NCBI GenBank assembly: GCA_039000515.1
Contig: JBCFYV010011135.1
Span: 30,099,876 to 30,163,875 of the forward strand
DNA length: 64,000 nt
DNA from: Timema cristinae
Lineage: Eukaryota; Arthropoda; Insecta; Phasmatodea; Timematidae
Reading direction: 5' to 3'
A program made the translations under genes and the position numbers. This document shows, one piece after another, positions 20,576-33,100 of the stretch (its first letter is position 1; each line of letters begins with the position of its first letter). The notes under the pieces were generated by a model, which was not told where the DNA came from, ran no database searches, and worked only from the letters and a program-made list of their open reading frames with translations.

Positions 20576-21385
20576 TTACAACCTTCTTAAAGAAAGTTCC
20601 AGATATATGCAACGCTTGATCTGGTTCAAATGAATCTAAAGAATAGAGTAGGACCCTGCTCTATACCAGTCTGCTAATATGACAGTTTTCAATTTTATAT
20701 GTATTTAATTTGTTTGACACTTATCTCAGTCTTGGCGGCATTTTTTGTTGTTGTATGAAGCACGTAGTAGATGGCTTTGGCCTCCATTTTGTGCCAGTAG
20801 TTCAGTCTTTTTACAGTAGTGATGGGCACTATCTGGATATAAGAACTATCGAATAAACACACTTTAAAGTTTTCATTACAGCAAGGTTGAACCTTGCCTG
20901 CTGTATTAGCGGGCCCTTACTGTCTATATAAGATGTCAACGTTCATTGGTCGATCATGGCCCCAAAAAAGATTGCTGATGAACGATTTAGAAATAGGTGC
21001 CATGACTCAAGAGTTTGGCAATTTATTTTTCAAGTGAAACTAAGGTTATCAGCGATTTATGAATGAGGAAAAAATAGAAACAAATGGAGAGCAAAGTCAA
21101 GCAAAGTAAAATCCTCAAATCGAGAAAATATAGAATTTTAAATCAAGAAAAGGTTTTCCTAAAAATAATGAATTTATAATCTGTTTTGGAACCCTTAATG
21201 ATTTTTTTTTAAATACAGATTCGAATTAAAAATGTGGACTTCACACACCCCTACTTGTTTCTGAATCATATATCCTCCCTGAATCCCACAATCCCGGATA
21301 CAAATATGTGTACTCAATTTTCTCCGACTTTAGTGTAACCCCGGCTCAATGAGGTATTCCCAGAATGTAAGACCAATCGAAGGTT

Positions 21386-21628
21386 CTAGCGTGGACACAG
21401 AGCATGTTTGCCCCCATCCACGGGAATAGTGGCCCCGGTGACAAAGCTAGCATCGTTGCTCGCCAGGAATGCAATGACATGGGCCACTTCATCCGACTCT
21501 CCCGATCTGCCGAGCGCATGAGTCTGCTTCGAACGTTCCAGGAACTTGGCGTACGCTTCACTGTCTAGCCCGCCGCGCTTTTAGAGCCCAGTCACTATCA
21601 CACCAGGGTTCACACTGTTCACACGAAT
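21386..21628 (-). pseudogene. SDR terminal exon, proximal duplicate with internal stop
   Basis: Acceptor AG before 21628, then [15 protein letters not shown], a TAA codon, and [13 protein letters not shown] onward without further disruption to [12 protein letters not shown] and stop. The stop arises by substitutions (GGG CTC TAA against GAG ATC CAT in the distal copy), so unlike the frameshifts elsewhere it is not an indel artefact. Splicing to this exon would truncate the enzyme before its C-terminal segment. Confidence 0.75.
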
Positions 21629-24150
21629 CTACTAACACACGACCATTTTATCAATCTTTAAACAATTACAAATAAAATTTAGAGATAGTGGTGTTTTTTT
21701 TTGTGTGTGTGCATTGCACGATATTTTCATATCTATTCTCGTTTTCCTAAAATTTACATTAATAAATGATTCAGAATTACTAAGATAGATTTGAGAGGAA
21801 TTGTAACCACAGTTGCATGGAAGGAGAATGGGATACCATTCAGTAAAAACAACTTACGCTAAAGTAAGCCTGACCCATGAAATGATAATCAATCTACTTG
21901 ACATTGGCTTGCAAGACTTACGACTATGTTAATACATTAATTATCTTAGATTTTAACAATAGACTGGACTGCTTATGAAAAGATCAGGATTTGAGTCTGG
22001 TAGGATATACTGAGGGTGGTTTTCTGATCTTCCTCCTAACAATATGGGTACACTTCATCTAAATTCAACCTTCCTCCTACTTAACACATCAGCGTGGTTA
22101 GTAAATATGCATGTATCTTAAATAGGTGGTAAGATGCGGTGGTAAAAAAAAAGAAGAAACTAAAGAAAAGAAAATGATGTCACATTTGTGCTATTGATTC
22201 TTTTCGCATTTGTTACTCTTTTCCCCAGGTGAGGTTTCTACACTCACTTCTCATTAGTAAGCTCTATGTTTATTAAAAAAAAAAAAAAATCTGTACTTGA
22301 TAATAGTAGAGGAATAAAGAATGAGATGGTATGGACATGTAATGAGGAATGGCAAAGGAGAGGATGTCAAAGAAAATGGTGGGGATGGGAAGTCTGTGAG
22401 AAAAAGACTGCAAGGAGGGTCAAGAGATAGATGGGAGGAGCAGATAACAGTAAGTGTGCAAATGAAAGGAAAATAATGTAAGCAAATAAGGTGGGAGGAA
22501 TGCAAGACGGACAGAAGATGTTGGAGCATTTGACCAAAATGACCGAGTGAACCGGTAGCGAGACGTGGAAAAAAAAAAAGAAAATCTTTCAAACGGAAGC
22601 ACATAGACACCTTCTTAGGAGCTAGTTCCAGAGCAACACAACGGGTGAACTGGTCCACCGCCGACTTAGACATGTTGTACGCTAGCACGCCGGGGAACGA
22701 CCTGATCCCGTTCACGCTCGACACGTTCACAATGTTCCCAGTGGTCTTGACGAGGTGCGGCACGGCAGCATGGTCAGCTGGTAGATGGCCCTCACGTTGG
22801 TGTTGAAGATACGGTCGTATTGCTCTAGCGACGTGTTCTCGATACTACCCGTCTCGAGGATCCCTGGAACAGTGAGGTTAGTATTAACATCACATGAGAC
22901 ACACGCGAGGTAGTACAAGTGTTTTAAGAATCAAATATCAAAGATTTTTGCCATATGGTAGGTTAGTTGGTTTGGTCTTATTGTTTGCGAGAGAGAATAT
23001 AAACACTTTGATTTACAACAGAGCAACACAAATCAGACTGTGGAGTGGTTCGCCCAGCCTTATTTTTGTACTGTCTGGCGATGACTCTTTCATAAATGAC
23101 TACTGTATATCAATAAGTAATAATAAATTTAATGAAATTAAATGCTGCAATACAGATGACTTCATGGGAAGCTTCTTTGGCATTGTAAATTTAATGGGGA
23201 ATACATTTTTCAAAACAATTTACAAACATTGGTTCTAAAAAAAAAAAAAAAAAATTAAAAAGATAAAATTAAAATGATGTGTTACCATATCTTGTTATGA
23301 TATTATAAGTTTTTATTTTGGAGATGGATTAGGTACATTTTAACCTTTTCATCGACTTTTGACTCTGTCCAAAATATTGATCATTAAGTTATAAAATGTT
23401 AAATTTGGACAAAATAGCCCGCGATAAAATGACTTAAACATACAAGGGGTGCGGGGGCTGGGCGACACCTCAGGCATAAACACAATAAAATTTGGAAAGT
23501 AAATTTATTTCAGGATGGTCTAGTAATATTTAGGGCTCAGTTTACAGAAAAATGTGTATGTTCTCTTGTTTTTACATCCCTTACTGTATTTCACTGGATA
23601 AATCATATAATTTTCCACCCCGGCTTGCAAGGCCTGTCGTAGCTTCATATGCCTTATAATTGAACCTAAGACTAGGACAAGCACAGCATCCAGTCCCCAG
23701 GCCATTAATTCATTACTGTGAAAGGGGAAACACATTTCACCAATGATGCATTTTTTGACCATGCCGGGAATTAAACCCGGGACCCTTAGCTCAGTCGACA
23801 GACATGCTACTGACTGAGATAAGGTGTCGGATTGTGTAGGGTAACGAGATAGTTATATCAACTCATGAATCACCAGCGTTGTTGATGAGGACGTCCAGCT
23901 TCCCGTAATGTTTGAGCGTCTCTTGAAGGATGTTTCGGACGTCCTGTTCGTTGGTCAGGTCTGCCGACAGAAGGTGCGGTCGGGGCTGGTCCCCCTTGGT
24001 CTGACACTTGGCCGCTACCTTGTTCAGGTTCTCCAAGTTACGGCCTGTCAACGATAGGCTGGCGCCTAGCGATGACAAGTGGATCGCAGTCGCGGCGCCA
24101 ATACCAGAGCTGGCGCCGGTGATCAGCACCACTTTACCGGTGAAACTCAT
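21386..24150 (-). CDS. Short-chain dehydrogenase/reductase, FabG-like
   Basis: Exons 24150-23874 (ATG), 22863-22611 and, for the proximal terminal exon, 21628-21386. About 257 residues, normal for classical SDRs, which use NAD(P)H to oxidise or reduce alcohol/ketone substrates; the substrate here is unknown. Visible motifs: cofactor-binding TGASSGIG (11-18), NNAG (90-93), catalytic Ser in NVSS (near 141), YNMSK (155-159, the YxxxK pair), and the PG and DGG elements of the C-terminus. Exon 2 has one missing base at about 22765 on the plus strand: after ..LTML the frame slips, and adding one base gives 254 nt and restores ..[11 protein letters not shown]. The proximal terminal exon contains an in-frame TAA about 15 codons in, where the distal copy reads EIHKRGG. 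The working transcript therefore probably uses the distal exon at 19491. Two SINE copies lie in the introns. Confidence 0.85.
21945..22152 (+). repeat. SINE family E, diverged
   Basis: Body 'GAGGGTGGTTTTCTGATCTT...ATATGGGTACACTTCATCTA' and tail 'GGTGGTAAGATGCGGTGGTA' followed by an A-rich stretch. Intron 2 of the SDR gene. Confidence 0.6.
22300..22575 (+). mobile_element. LINE C-terminal fragment
   Basis: Starts at 'AATGAGATGGTATGGACATG' (the RWYGHV motif), continues through 'AGATGGGAGGAGCAGATAAC' and ends near 'CATTTGACCAAAATGACCGA', matching the fragments at 4.1 and 29.8 kb. It abuts SDR exon 2 on its donor side. Confidence 0.65.
23562..23832 (-). repeat. tRNA-derived SINE, family B
   Basis: Minus strand: head 'TATCTCAGTCAGTAGCATG' and 'CGGGTTTAATTCCCGGCATG', body 'GGGGACTGGATGCTGTGCTT', then 'AGGCCTTGCAAGCCGG'. 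Intron 1 of the SDR gene. Confidence 0.8.
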
Positions 24151-25406
24151 GTTCCTTTCCTGGACACCCAGACACGAGGAATAAACTTACAATAGTTCAC
24201 TCCGATATCAATGAATCATCAAATTATCGGGAAGAGGTTTGAGAGATGATATTAGTAGTTTCTAAACGCAAAAAGGAGAATAGTGTGGGTCAATTTTAAA
24301 GATGTGCTTTTGGGGTTGGGGGGTCAAGCACTAAATAACGACTTTATCAGGGTTTTAATATCAGTAATACGCAGTGAATTAAATATAAGAAAAGTGTTCA
24401 GAACAAGAGCTTTACAAACTCAACATAAAATACTGACATGTAGGTAATAGCAAGAAAACAAAATGGTTTAAAGCTGCAAGTTAATTAGATGCAGATGCAA
24501 ATATAAAACTCAGTACCAACCAACAAAATAACCAATTGATTGTGGTTTCATTAGTCAACTTTTTAAAAAAATTCTATTTTTAAACTATTTGAAGAAATTT
24601 AACACAAATATATATTTTAATTAGCTCCTGAACAAGGTGTTTATTTCAATCACAGCTCCCCCTTAAATGTGGTTTTAAGGCTCAATGAAACAAGGGTTAT
24701 TGTTCCTATGTATAATGAACTGTATTAATTAAGGTGTCAAATAAAACCTACTAGTTAAAAAATCTGAGTTTTTGTCAGCTAACTGTATGACCACAGCTCA
24801 TTTTAGTAGTCGTGTATTAGTGCAATTAAAAATAATATATTTAAAACACGAGCTAGTTAGTCTAATTGCTATGAAAATTCCATTGTTGCTATACTTTTGA
24901 TGTGCGTGCTGAGTATTACACACTACGATTGGAATATGTAGATGGGGCTTTAGGCCCACCAGAAGCCTTATAGTACACCCATGGATATTGGCTTTAAACC
25001 AAGTACTTCAAAAATTACTTCTTTTGAAGTTAGAGAAAATCATATTTTAAAATTAATAATGCTAGCACAAGGAACCTCGGCTTTGAGGTTTATTTTCTTG
25101 AATTTTTTTTATTAAGGCTTACAAGTTAGATTTGAAGAATGTTATGTAGACTTTCAACGACAATTTACGTACCTGGAAAGGAAAGAAATAATACACTATT
25201 CTATGAAGATTGTTCTTAAACGTATTTTTCTCTATCAAAATCCAACTAGCCTATACAGTAGGATTATGGTAAGAAAATAAACTTTCAGAACATACTTTAT
25301 CTTAAAATTAGTATAAAGCTTCGTTTTACTGTTTTTGTCACGTACGTCTCGCAAAGATGTTTCACAATATTACATACCTAATCTAATATGAAATGAACTA
25401 TGTAAA

Positions 25407-26099
25407 GGTCCCGACACAGACGTCGTATCCATAGGTCCGTATTCCGGAGAAATTGCCTTTCAACTTTCTACGGATTACCAATCACAGCCGAGTAAATATG
25501 TGCATGCGCATTAAAATAAAATAACGAATGCCAGAGGATCCGTCGCTATTGAAACATACACAAAATGAAAAGATGGCTACACGTGGAGATATTTCAGAAA
25601 CATTTTTCTAAAAATCTAAACACCCGGGAAGTCTAGGAAAATGTTTTCTGAAAAATATAAAGTTCTCAGAAATATTGGCTTTGCTTTAGTAGGGTCAACA
25701 CACCTATTATTAAAAATATTAAAAGTGTTTTTTTATGTTTTCATACAAAATACTAGTCTATCCATGTTGCATACATTTATTTATTTTAAGTTTGATAGTT
25801 AAAATCTAGTTATAAATATATTTCTTGTAATTGTACTTAACCTACATTCTAGTATATACTGGAAGTTTTCTCAACAAAGTTAATTTGGGTTTCTTTAATT
25901 CTTATATTATGATCAGCTGACTGCTTGACGCAAGCTCCTTGCAGTAGACGATTTTCTTTCGAATTATTTGATTGGACGAAGTCTTTTACTATCTCATTGG
26001 TTAAAATGGTCACGTGAATACAAATATTGACATACTAATTGCGATTTGCATAAGGACTACGGACTATGGAACTCCGAATATGGAGTCTGTATCGGGACC
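25407..26099. mobile_element. Non-autonomous TIR element of unknown superfamily
   Basis: 693 bp bounded by imperfect inverted repeats: left 'GGTCCCGACACAGACGTCGT', right (reverse complement) 'GGTCCCGATACAGACTCCAT'; both arms then contain 'CCATAG.TCCGTA.TCC'. No convincing target duplication and no ORF. Lies upstream of the SDR gene. Confidence 0.65.
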
Positions 26100-26724
26100 A
26101 TATGGCGACAATGTTTACTTGCGTAGCTCACTAGTAATACGTGCCCTAATAATTTATACCTATACCTAAAGAGCTCATTAAAAAATTATGACCCCATCAT
26201 TCAAAGTCATATTACATTTTAAAAACATGTGTTAAGCCTAAATATAATAAAATTAATATATGAAAAAGTTATTAAATTATGACTTCTATTAAACAAGTTA
26301 AAATGCAATACCTTTTCCTATTATGGATTTTCACGAACTTTTACCCTTGGACCTTAATGAGATAACTAATTACGTAAGCTAAATATAGTAATTCACATGC
26401 ATTGGTTTAAGATAATTACGTAAACGCAAAAGATTGGCATTGTTAATATGCACAGATCACAGATCATTACTTTAGTGGTTTTTTTTTAGATTGCGTCACC
26501 GAAACAACTGTATCCGAATTTGGCTTAGAACCGAAGAAGTGATAACAATAAGAAGAAAATCCGCTCCATTTTTGAATAATGCTTAATCAAAGATAATTGT
26601 TTTAACAAATTTGACTAATTTTTAGTTTTCTCGGGACTAACTTTGTAAAAAAAAATATGTTTGTTGTTGTTGTAAATAAAATATCCAATTCAGTCTCTTT
26701 TAATAAAGAAGGTGGAAATTAATT

Positions 26725-27012
26725 ATTATTATTATTATTATTATTAGCACCGTGTCTTACTACCCATTCGGGTTATACGCACTTACGCTAATGTGTAATG
26801 GTAGGGTGATTGTGAGATGAAATGAAGGACCTACAGTTTAACGTGGAATCCGAACCACGGTGGAGACCTGGCATTCCTCACATTCACAAGATGTCTTGTC
26901 AGAGGTGAAGGAAGGGTTTGGTAATCAGATAAATCTCTGCCGGGACCGGGGATTGAACCCCGGCCGCCAGCACAGAAGTCTGACACCTTACCCCTAGACC
27001 GCCAGGTCACCC
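26725..27012 (-). repeat. tRNA-derived SINE, family A, full length
   Basis: Minus strand: 'GGTGACCTGGCGGTCTAGGG' (A box), 'GGGGTTCAATCCCCGGTCCC' (B box), body '...ACCAAACCCTTCCTTCACCT', tail 'GTATAACCCGAATGGGTAGT' and a TAA-repeat end. A perfect target duplication TGGAAATTAATT flanks it (26713-26724 and 27013-27024), so the insertion is fairly young. Confidence 0.95.
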
Positions 27013-28429
27013 TGGAAATTAATTGATTTAGATTAGTACATAATTAGTTACAACTTACTTTATGGCATCATCAGACCTGGAGGTTCTTTTCAACATGAAT
27101 AAAAATTCTCAATGTCACTATCCTGATTTTAGACTACCCAATCCCTCTCTCGAAAGACTTTCTACCTTAAATTAATGCCAATGTAGATATTATCTTCACA
27201 CCTACAGTAACCTATGCTTTGTCTCCCCAAGGTATTTTTGGCATTTCTTAAAAATGTTAAAATATAACATTCTAGAAAATCAATATACAATCGAATCCTA
27301 ATATGGTAGCCAAAGGAGAGGGATACTTAACCCCTGTATTAAAAGAAGGTGACCTGTAGAGTCACAAATGACAAAGCGGGAGAACAGAAAAAAAATACAA
27401 CATATGCAATAATTTACATACATTTTCTGTGACATTAAGACTCAACACTATATGAATGTATGCTACACAGACACCTTAGGTCAAGAGGGTAAGGGGAATC
27501 AAGTAGTATCTGATTGGCTGCTGGATTTTTAGGACAGCGGTGCTTGTCTTGGCCAAGGCCGTAGCCAGCCAGTAATTTCAGGGGGTGTCTGGTGGGCACA
27601 TCCCTTAATTGCCGGAGGCACAAAAATAATTCTAAATATTAAACACCTCTAGAAGCTCTCTGAAGTGCTTTTTATGGTAACACAACCTCATAATTTGTAC
27701 TTGTACCATAATTTTGATATTGTTTGAACCATAAGATTAATAAAGCCATATATATATATTGTTCATAAAATTTCGGAGGGGTTTGAACCCCCCCTCCCCC
27801 CGACTAAAGCCTTGGTCTTGGATTATTATTTCTTGGTGGTAAGATATGCAAGCATAGTGATATATGATAATACAGAATTGCTATATTTATTATTGGTTAA
27901 TGTGGACGACTGGCAATCCAGCCATTCCCAGAATCTTCAGTTGATACAACTAGGAACTAATGAAGTTGTTTGGTGCAGTAGGTAGCCTACACCAAATGGT
28001 TGCAACTTCAAAAGTGCAAAGAAAGAGTTGTATACCCTTTGTAAAAGTTTATTGAAGACCAGATCATAGATAAAAGAACCTCCAATTGTAAGAAATATGC
28101 ACCAAAATTTCAGCATCAAGTGTTTAACGAGTACCTACTTTAGTTTCATACAAAATAATTCTAGAGTCAATAACATTGAAAAACATGGGTTAGGGAAAAT
28201 CTTGGATGTGCATCAACTAATAATGTAAATTTTCAACCTTGAAAAATAATTTTTTAAACATAGATTTTTCCCCCAAAAACACAGATTCAGGAGCATCCTT
28301 AGCACACATGGGGCTCTGGGCAAACTTTGTTTGCGGGGCACCCGCGGTTATCTGTCTCAGTCCCCCTCATGGAATATATTAAATATTTTAATTCTTATCT
28401 AATGTTAAAATAATAATTTGCACCTATAT

Positions 28430-28822
28430 ACCAATTTTCAGCCATATAGGGTATTAGTAAATAAGGAAAATCAGGGAATAAGTCGGGAATTTGGTAAATT
28501 ACAACAAAAATCTGAGAAAATGTTATACTCAAAATATGAAATATAATCATTAAATCTGTAAATAATAATGTTACTCAAACTGTAGTTTTTTTGTTTGTTT
28601 GTAGCTGTGTAATATATTTTATAATTCCTATTAAACAATGTTGATACAAATTTAAAAAAAAAGTATATTTAGATTTTAAAACTTATTATTAATTAAAAAG
28701 ATTAGTAGAAAAATGAGGGGGTGGGGGGAGTTAGAAGGATGTGACATACTTTTTAGTTGGGAATTTCAGGAAATGATCAAGGGAAAGGTCGGGGATTTCA
28801 TTGGTCAAGTTGAGTGACACCA
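28430..28822 (+). repeat. ~400-bp dispersed repeat, copy 1
   Basis: Shares 'GGGAATTTGGTAAATTACAA', 'CTCAAAATATGAAATATAAT', 'GAAGGATGTGACATACTTTT' and 'ATTTCATTGGTCAAGTTGAG' with 59193-59880 (+) and 46662-47073 (-). Copy ends resemble GGTGTCYAC inverted termini, suggesting a non-autonomous DNA element. Confidence 0.7.
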
Positions 28823-28874
28823 TGATCAGTGATAAATGATAAACAACACCTTATACAACAATTTTTTTTTGTAT

Positions 28875-29115
28875 TTATTTAGCTCCACATCTTATTATGC
28901 ATTTGGGTTATACACTTAAGTACTAATTACACTAATGTATTAGGAATTGGGAAGGTTGAATTTAGAGGAAGTGAACCCGCATTTGCGTGGAGGGAGAGTG
29001 GAAAACCATTTAGACAAAAACCACCCCCAGTTTGCTTGACCGAGATTAGAAACTGGATTCCCTACCCTCGGTACTCTAGCAGTCTAGCTCAACATGACTG
29101 GTGCGTTAGCTAACT
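28875..29115 (-). repeat. SINE family C, diverged
   Basis: Minus-strand body 'GGTTTTCCACTCTCCCTCCA' and tail 'GTATAACCCAAATGCATAAT', with a degraded B box (TTTCTAATCTCGG). Confidence 0.75.
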
Positions 29116-29269
29116 ACTTATACAACCACAACGTTAAGTATGACACACTTTATCATTTCTTGTAATGAATGACTTACTTGTCCCCAAAAATTCAAATCTT
29201 CAAAAGAATCCTTGGACAACATTTCAATAGAGGAAAGTACCACTTTAACAGGTTTTATCTAGTTCTCGC

Positions 29270-29604
29270 CAGAGATGTGGAGTCGGAAGCAGTTTTGGGT
29301 GGAATCAAAAAAAGTATAGACGCCACCTCCGGTTTCAAAATAAAAACTAATAATGTATAACAAATATATCATTTTAATTTTGTAATTTTTTTTTAGAACC
29401 AATATTTTTAATTTTGATAGATAAATTTATTCAAATATAAATTAACAATACAAAGAATATTCCAATGAAGTATTCTGTTGTTGAGCATTTTAGAGCAATA
29501 AATTTGTTATTATTAATTAATATACTTCACACACTTATGAAAGTAAGACAGTAGAAAAATAGAAGTCGGAATCAAAAACTTGGGGTACCAACTTCACAGC
29601 CCTG
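29270..29604. mobile_element. hAT-like non-autonomous element
   Basis: 335 bp with hAT-type ends CAGAGATGTGGAGTCGG (left) and, reverse-complemented, CAGGGCTGTGAAGTTGG (right). Flanking 8-mers GTTCTCGC and GTTATCAC match at 6 of 8 positions, as expected of an old 8-bp target duplication. Confidence 0.75.
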
Positions 29605-29804
29605 GTTATCACTTGAAGGTCTATAAAACATCTCAAGGATATGGGAAGGTTACAATTTCTTGGAGACAACTAAATTTTATGCACAGTAATTAATTGTATG
29701 ATTAAAAATATGTTTAAATTTTAATATTTCAAACTATATAGTAGTAATCCTTAATACCTTCAGCCTCCATAAAATATTCAATATTATTTTGTGCTATTTA
29801 TTTT

Positions 29805-30010
29805 TAAAATGGGTATGTAAGGAGGATGGAAAAAGACCTCAAGGGAAGCCAAAAAAGAGATGAAAGGAGCAGATAACAGAAAGTGCGCACATGAGAGGAG
29901 AAGAACAGAAGCAATAAAGGAGGAATGAATGGTGGAAGCATAGAGGAAGATGTAGGCATTTTATTAAACTGACCTGACCACAAGTTGGAAACAGTTGATG
30001 GTTATGCTAC
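29805..30010 (+). mobile_element. LINE 3' end fragment
   Basis: Runs from 'AATGGGTATGTAAGGAGGAT' through 'GAGATGAAAGGAGCAGATAA' to the 3' end 'TTATTAAACTGACCTGACCA' and 'CAAGTTGGAAACAGTTGATG'. This is the clearest copy of the LINE tail that family B SINEs share. Confidence 0.75.
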
Positions 30011-30104
30011 TTCTATACAGCTTCATCATCCATGTTCCTGCTGCGTATGTCACCATACATATTTAATAATCTAATTTGAAATAAATAAAACACTTCCCCT
30101 TTGT

Positions 30105-33100
30105 TCATTCATGTTTATTATCAAAGAAAACTTTCATCGTGTTTGAAAATACAGTTTCAGACAAAACATCTGCATCTTCGTTTCGTACACCTGCGACAAT
30201 TTCCAAGATTTGTCTGTAATTAAAAAAAAAAAAAAAGAAAAAGGACAGAAGAATAAGAATATATTCAATCCATTTGTAACTTGGAGAGAAGAAACCTTAA
30301 CTTAAACGGTAATAGACATGTCTACTGAGCTATCGTTCCAGTTCAGTTTTAGAATATCTTAGAAAGTGTTTATTATTGGTGAAATCGCTGTTTTTTCCTT
30401 TTAAAGAGATGATTTGTTGCCGTTGTCTATTCTCATGACAATAAAGAGGGGAGGAAAACATTTTTTTATAGCAACAAATCTTGTCGTAACAGTTACACAT
30501 GTACGTATGTATGTGTGTGTGTGTGCACTAACATCATTCTAGAGTTTAGACTTAGCTTAAAAATAATTCTTATAACAAGAGCGTTTACAATATTTTTACT
30601 GAATTTATATGTTTTGTCTTTACCCATTCCTGATGCATGTTTAGCACGGCGATCTACACAGGCCCGACAGCCATTTTTCTACTCGTAAACTCTTATTCGA
30701 TATATATTCTCACCACTTATTTATTCTCTCATTTATTGCTTTATTTGTGGCAATAGAATATCATTGAACTGGTAGCTCCGTCTACAGCTTCAATATGAAG
30801 TATCCAGACTGGATAAAAGTTTGGTGGTTCGTTGATAGATGGCATTACAATGACTTATTGCAATGAAACGTTGATTCTACGCGCACCTGGAACGTTCGGG
30901 CACATATAAGCTCTGTTCAAAGCCCGCGCCAGGAAATAGGTTAGTGTTTGTATTTAACTAGTTCTTCTTATGTTACATTATTTGTACAATGTTTGTTAAA
31001 TTAAATTTTAACTTGTTTTAATGTCAGATTTGGTTATGAGTAAGAAAATGCAGAAGCCTTAATTTTAGCATTAAGGCCGTATTATATCATTTCATTATAA
31101 GGATAAAGGTGATTAACCTAAAAACAACTAGTTTCGGCGGTCGAATTCCGTCGGGTGTAATAATAGTTTTTCCTTAATGCTCCGCGCAGTTGCAAGTAGA
31201 ATTTCTCCAAACGCAACCTTTTCAATCCCTAACACATTAGCATAGTTAGCACGTACGCATACAACCTAATGGGTAGTAAGACGCGGTGCCGAGGGGAAAA
31301 AAAAATCCGACTAGAACGTACCCGATATGGCATGGCTCACTGCGCCCCTTTACAGTGCACCCTGGTTGCCACTTCTCCTTCTTGACGGAAGGGAACAACG
31401 TCTTGACGTACTTGAACCCCGCATGGGTCGGCCTCACCTCGCACCACGGGCAGTCCGTCTCCAGCATGAGTCGCTCGCTTGGGATACAGGACACCACTTC
31501 GAGGTTCTCGCCGGTCTTCAGCGAACTGTTAAGAGGAGACGGCACAGATCTAGAGATCGACCTCCGAAACGTTCTTCGTACAAGAATAACTATACCATAG
31601 TAGTGCTCTAATCTGGGTTTGAATCCCACCCGAGCCACACTAAATATAGTTCACTACAAATGTGGTTTAAGGTTTAATTTAATGGGAATGTACCCGTATT
31701 TGGGTGAAAGAAGAGTGGGTAAATATTTAGTAAAAAAAAAAAAAACACCCTTTAATACACATGGTCAAGATTCAAATCGTGACCTTCACGCTAGGCAAGC
31801 CGGTTATTGCGAAACCTAACACCTTAAACCATATGCCCATTGATGCAGGCCTCCTTAAAATAAGTAAATTGGTCTTGTACTAAATTGGTTAAAACAAAAT
31901 AAAGGACCAATGTATTGATTTCTTTGGCAAGGCAGGGGGGGCTACCTTTTAATTTATTTTATGTGCGCTGCGTCTTATGACCACATTCGAGATAACCTCA
32001 TATTTACACTGATGTGATACGGAAGATGAAGGTAGAAATTATAGGAAATTAGTCACATTTGTGTGGAGAAAGAGTGGGAAACAAATTAAAGAGAGAGAGA
32101 GAAAAAACCTCCATAGGTAACACTAGTAGGGATTTAAGCCCTGCTCTTTCTGTCATCAGTAATCAAATGAAAGTGACGTCTTAAACTATGAGACCACCAA
32201 GGCGAGGTATGACAACTCCTCTTGAATTAATTACTGTGAGGAAAACCTTAAGCATTCAGAAGGATAATACTGACCAACCGTTAATACCGATGTAAAACCC
32301 CAGGTCGAGAATAATCTCGGCGTCCTGTTTGGAGCCGTCAAACGAGTGAACGACACCCCCTGTCAGCCGATCCCTGTTGTTCGATAAGATGGTGATGAAA
32401 TCGCTGGCCGAGTTGCGGCAGTGCAGGAACAGTGGTAGGTTCAACTCTCACTCAGATCTAATTGCTGTTCAAAATATCTGAAACAGAGAGAAGGCTTGAT
32501 AATGGTCGAGAAGCGCAGTAACAAACACATTCTCAACTTAGTAAATAATTTAATTCCACAAATCAATTTACATCTGACAGCTAGAAATGTTTTTTTTAGC
32601 AACGCGCATTCAGGATATACTTGTAATATTTATATTACGTCTTACCACTCGTTCAAACTACGTGCTTAAGTACTAATTAAGATAATAGGTTTGGAATTGG
32701 GAAGGTTGAATATAGAGGAAGTGAGCCCGAATTTGCATGGAGGGAGAGTGGAAAACCACCTTCAGTTCACCCGAGCGAGATTCAAATCTTGATCTCCCCG
32801 TCTTTGACAGTCTTGCTCAATACGAAACAAGCGTGTTACCTAAATATGCCATCGAGGTGGGTTTCAGACTATACCCTTATGTACTAACTATGCTAAAGAA
32901 TTATGGATGGGGAAGGTTAAATTTAGAGAAAAAGTACCAGCATTTTCACAGAAAGAGAGAGCGGGAAACTATTTATGGAAAACCACCCTCAGTAAATCCG
33001 ACCAAGATCAAACCCTGATTTCCCGGTCATCGTCAGTCTAGTCTACTGTAAGGGTAGCGTAGTAGACCACGCAGGCCCGGAAAGGAATTAAATTCTTTGC

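Larger units (their letters stand above)
24160..30100. other. Intergenic repeat-rich region
   Basis: Between the SDR start and the end of TATDN1. It contains the 25.4 kb TIR element, SINE A at 26.7 kb, a possible element at 27.54-27.83 kb (ends 'GGCCAAGGCCGTAGCC' and 'GACTAAAGCCTTGGTC'), part of a dispersed ~400-bp repeat at 28.43-28.82, SINE C at 28.9, a hAT-like element at 29.3 and a LINE fragment at 29.8. I see no exons. Confidence 0.55.

Noticed and set aside
25407..26099. Target duplication and superfamily for the GGTCCCGA element
   Set aside because: Flanks ATGTAAA and ATATGGC do not give a convincing duplication, so no superfamily was assigned.
29169..29360. 63-codon ORF
   Set aside because: Covers the left end of a hAT-like element.
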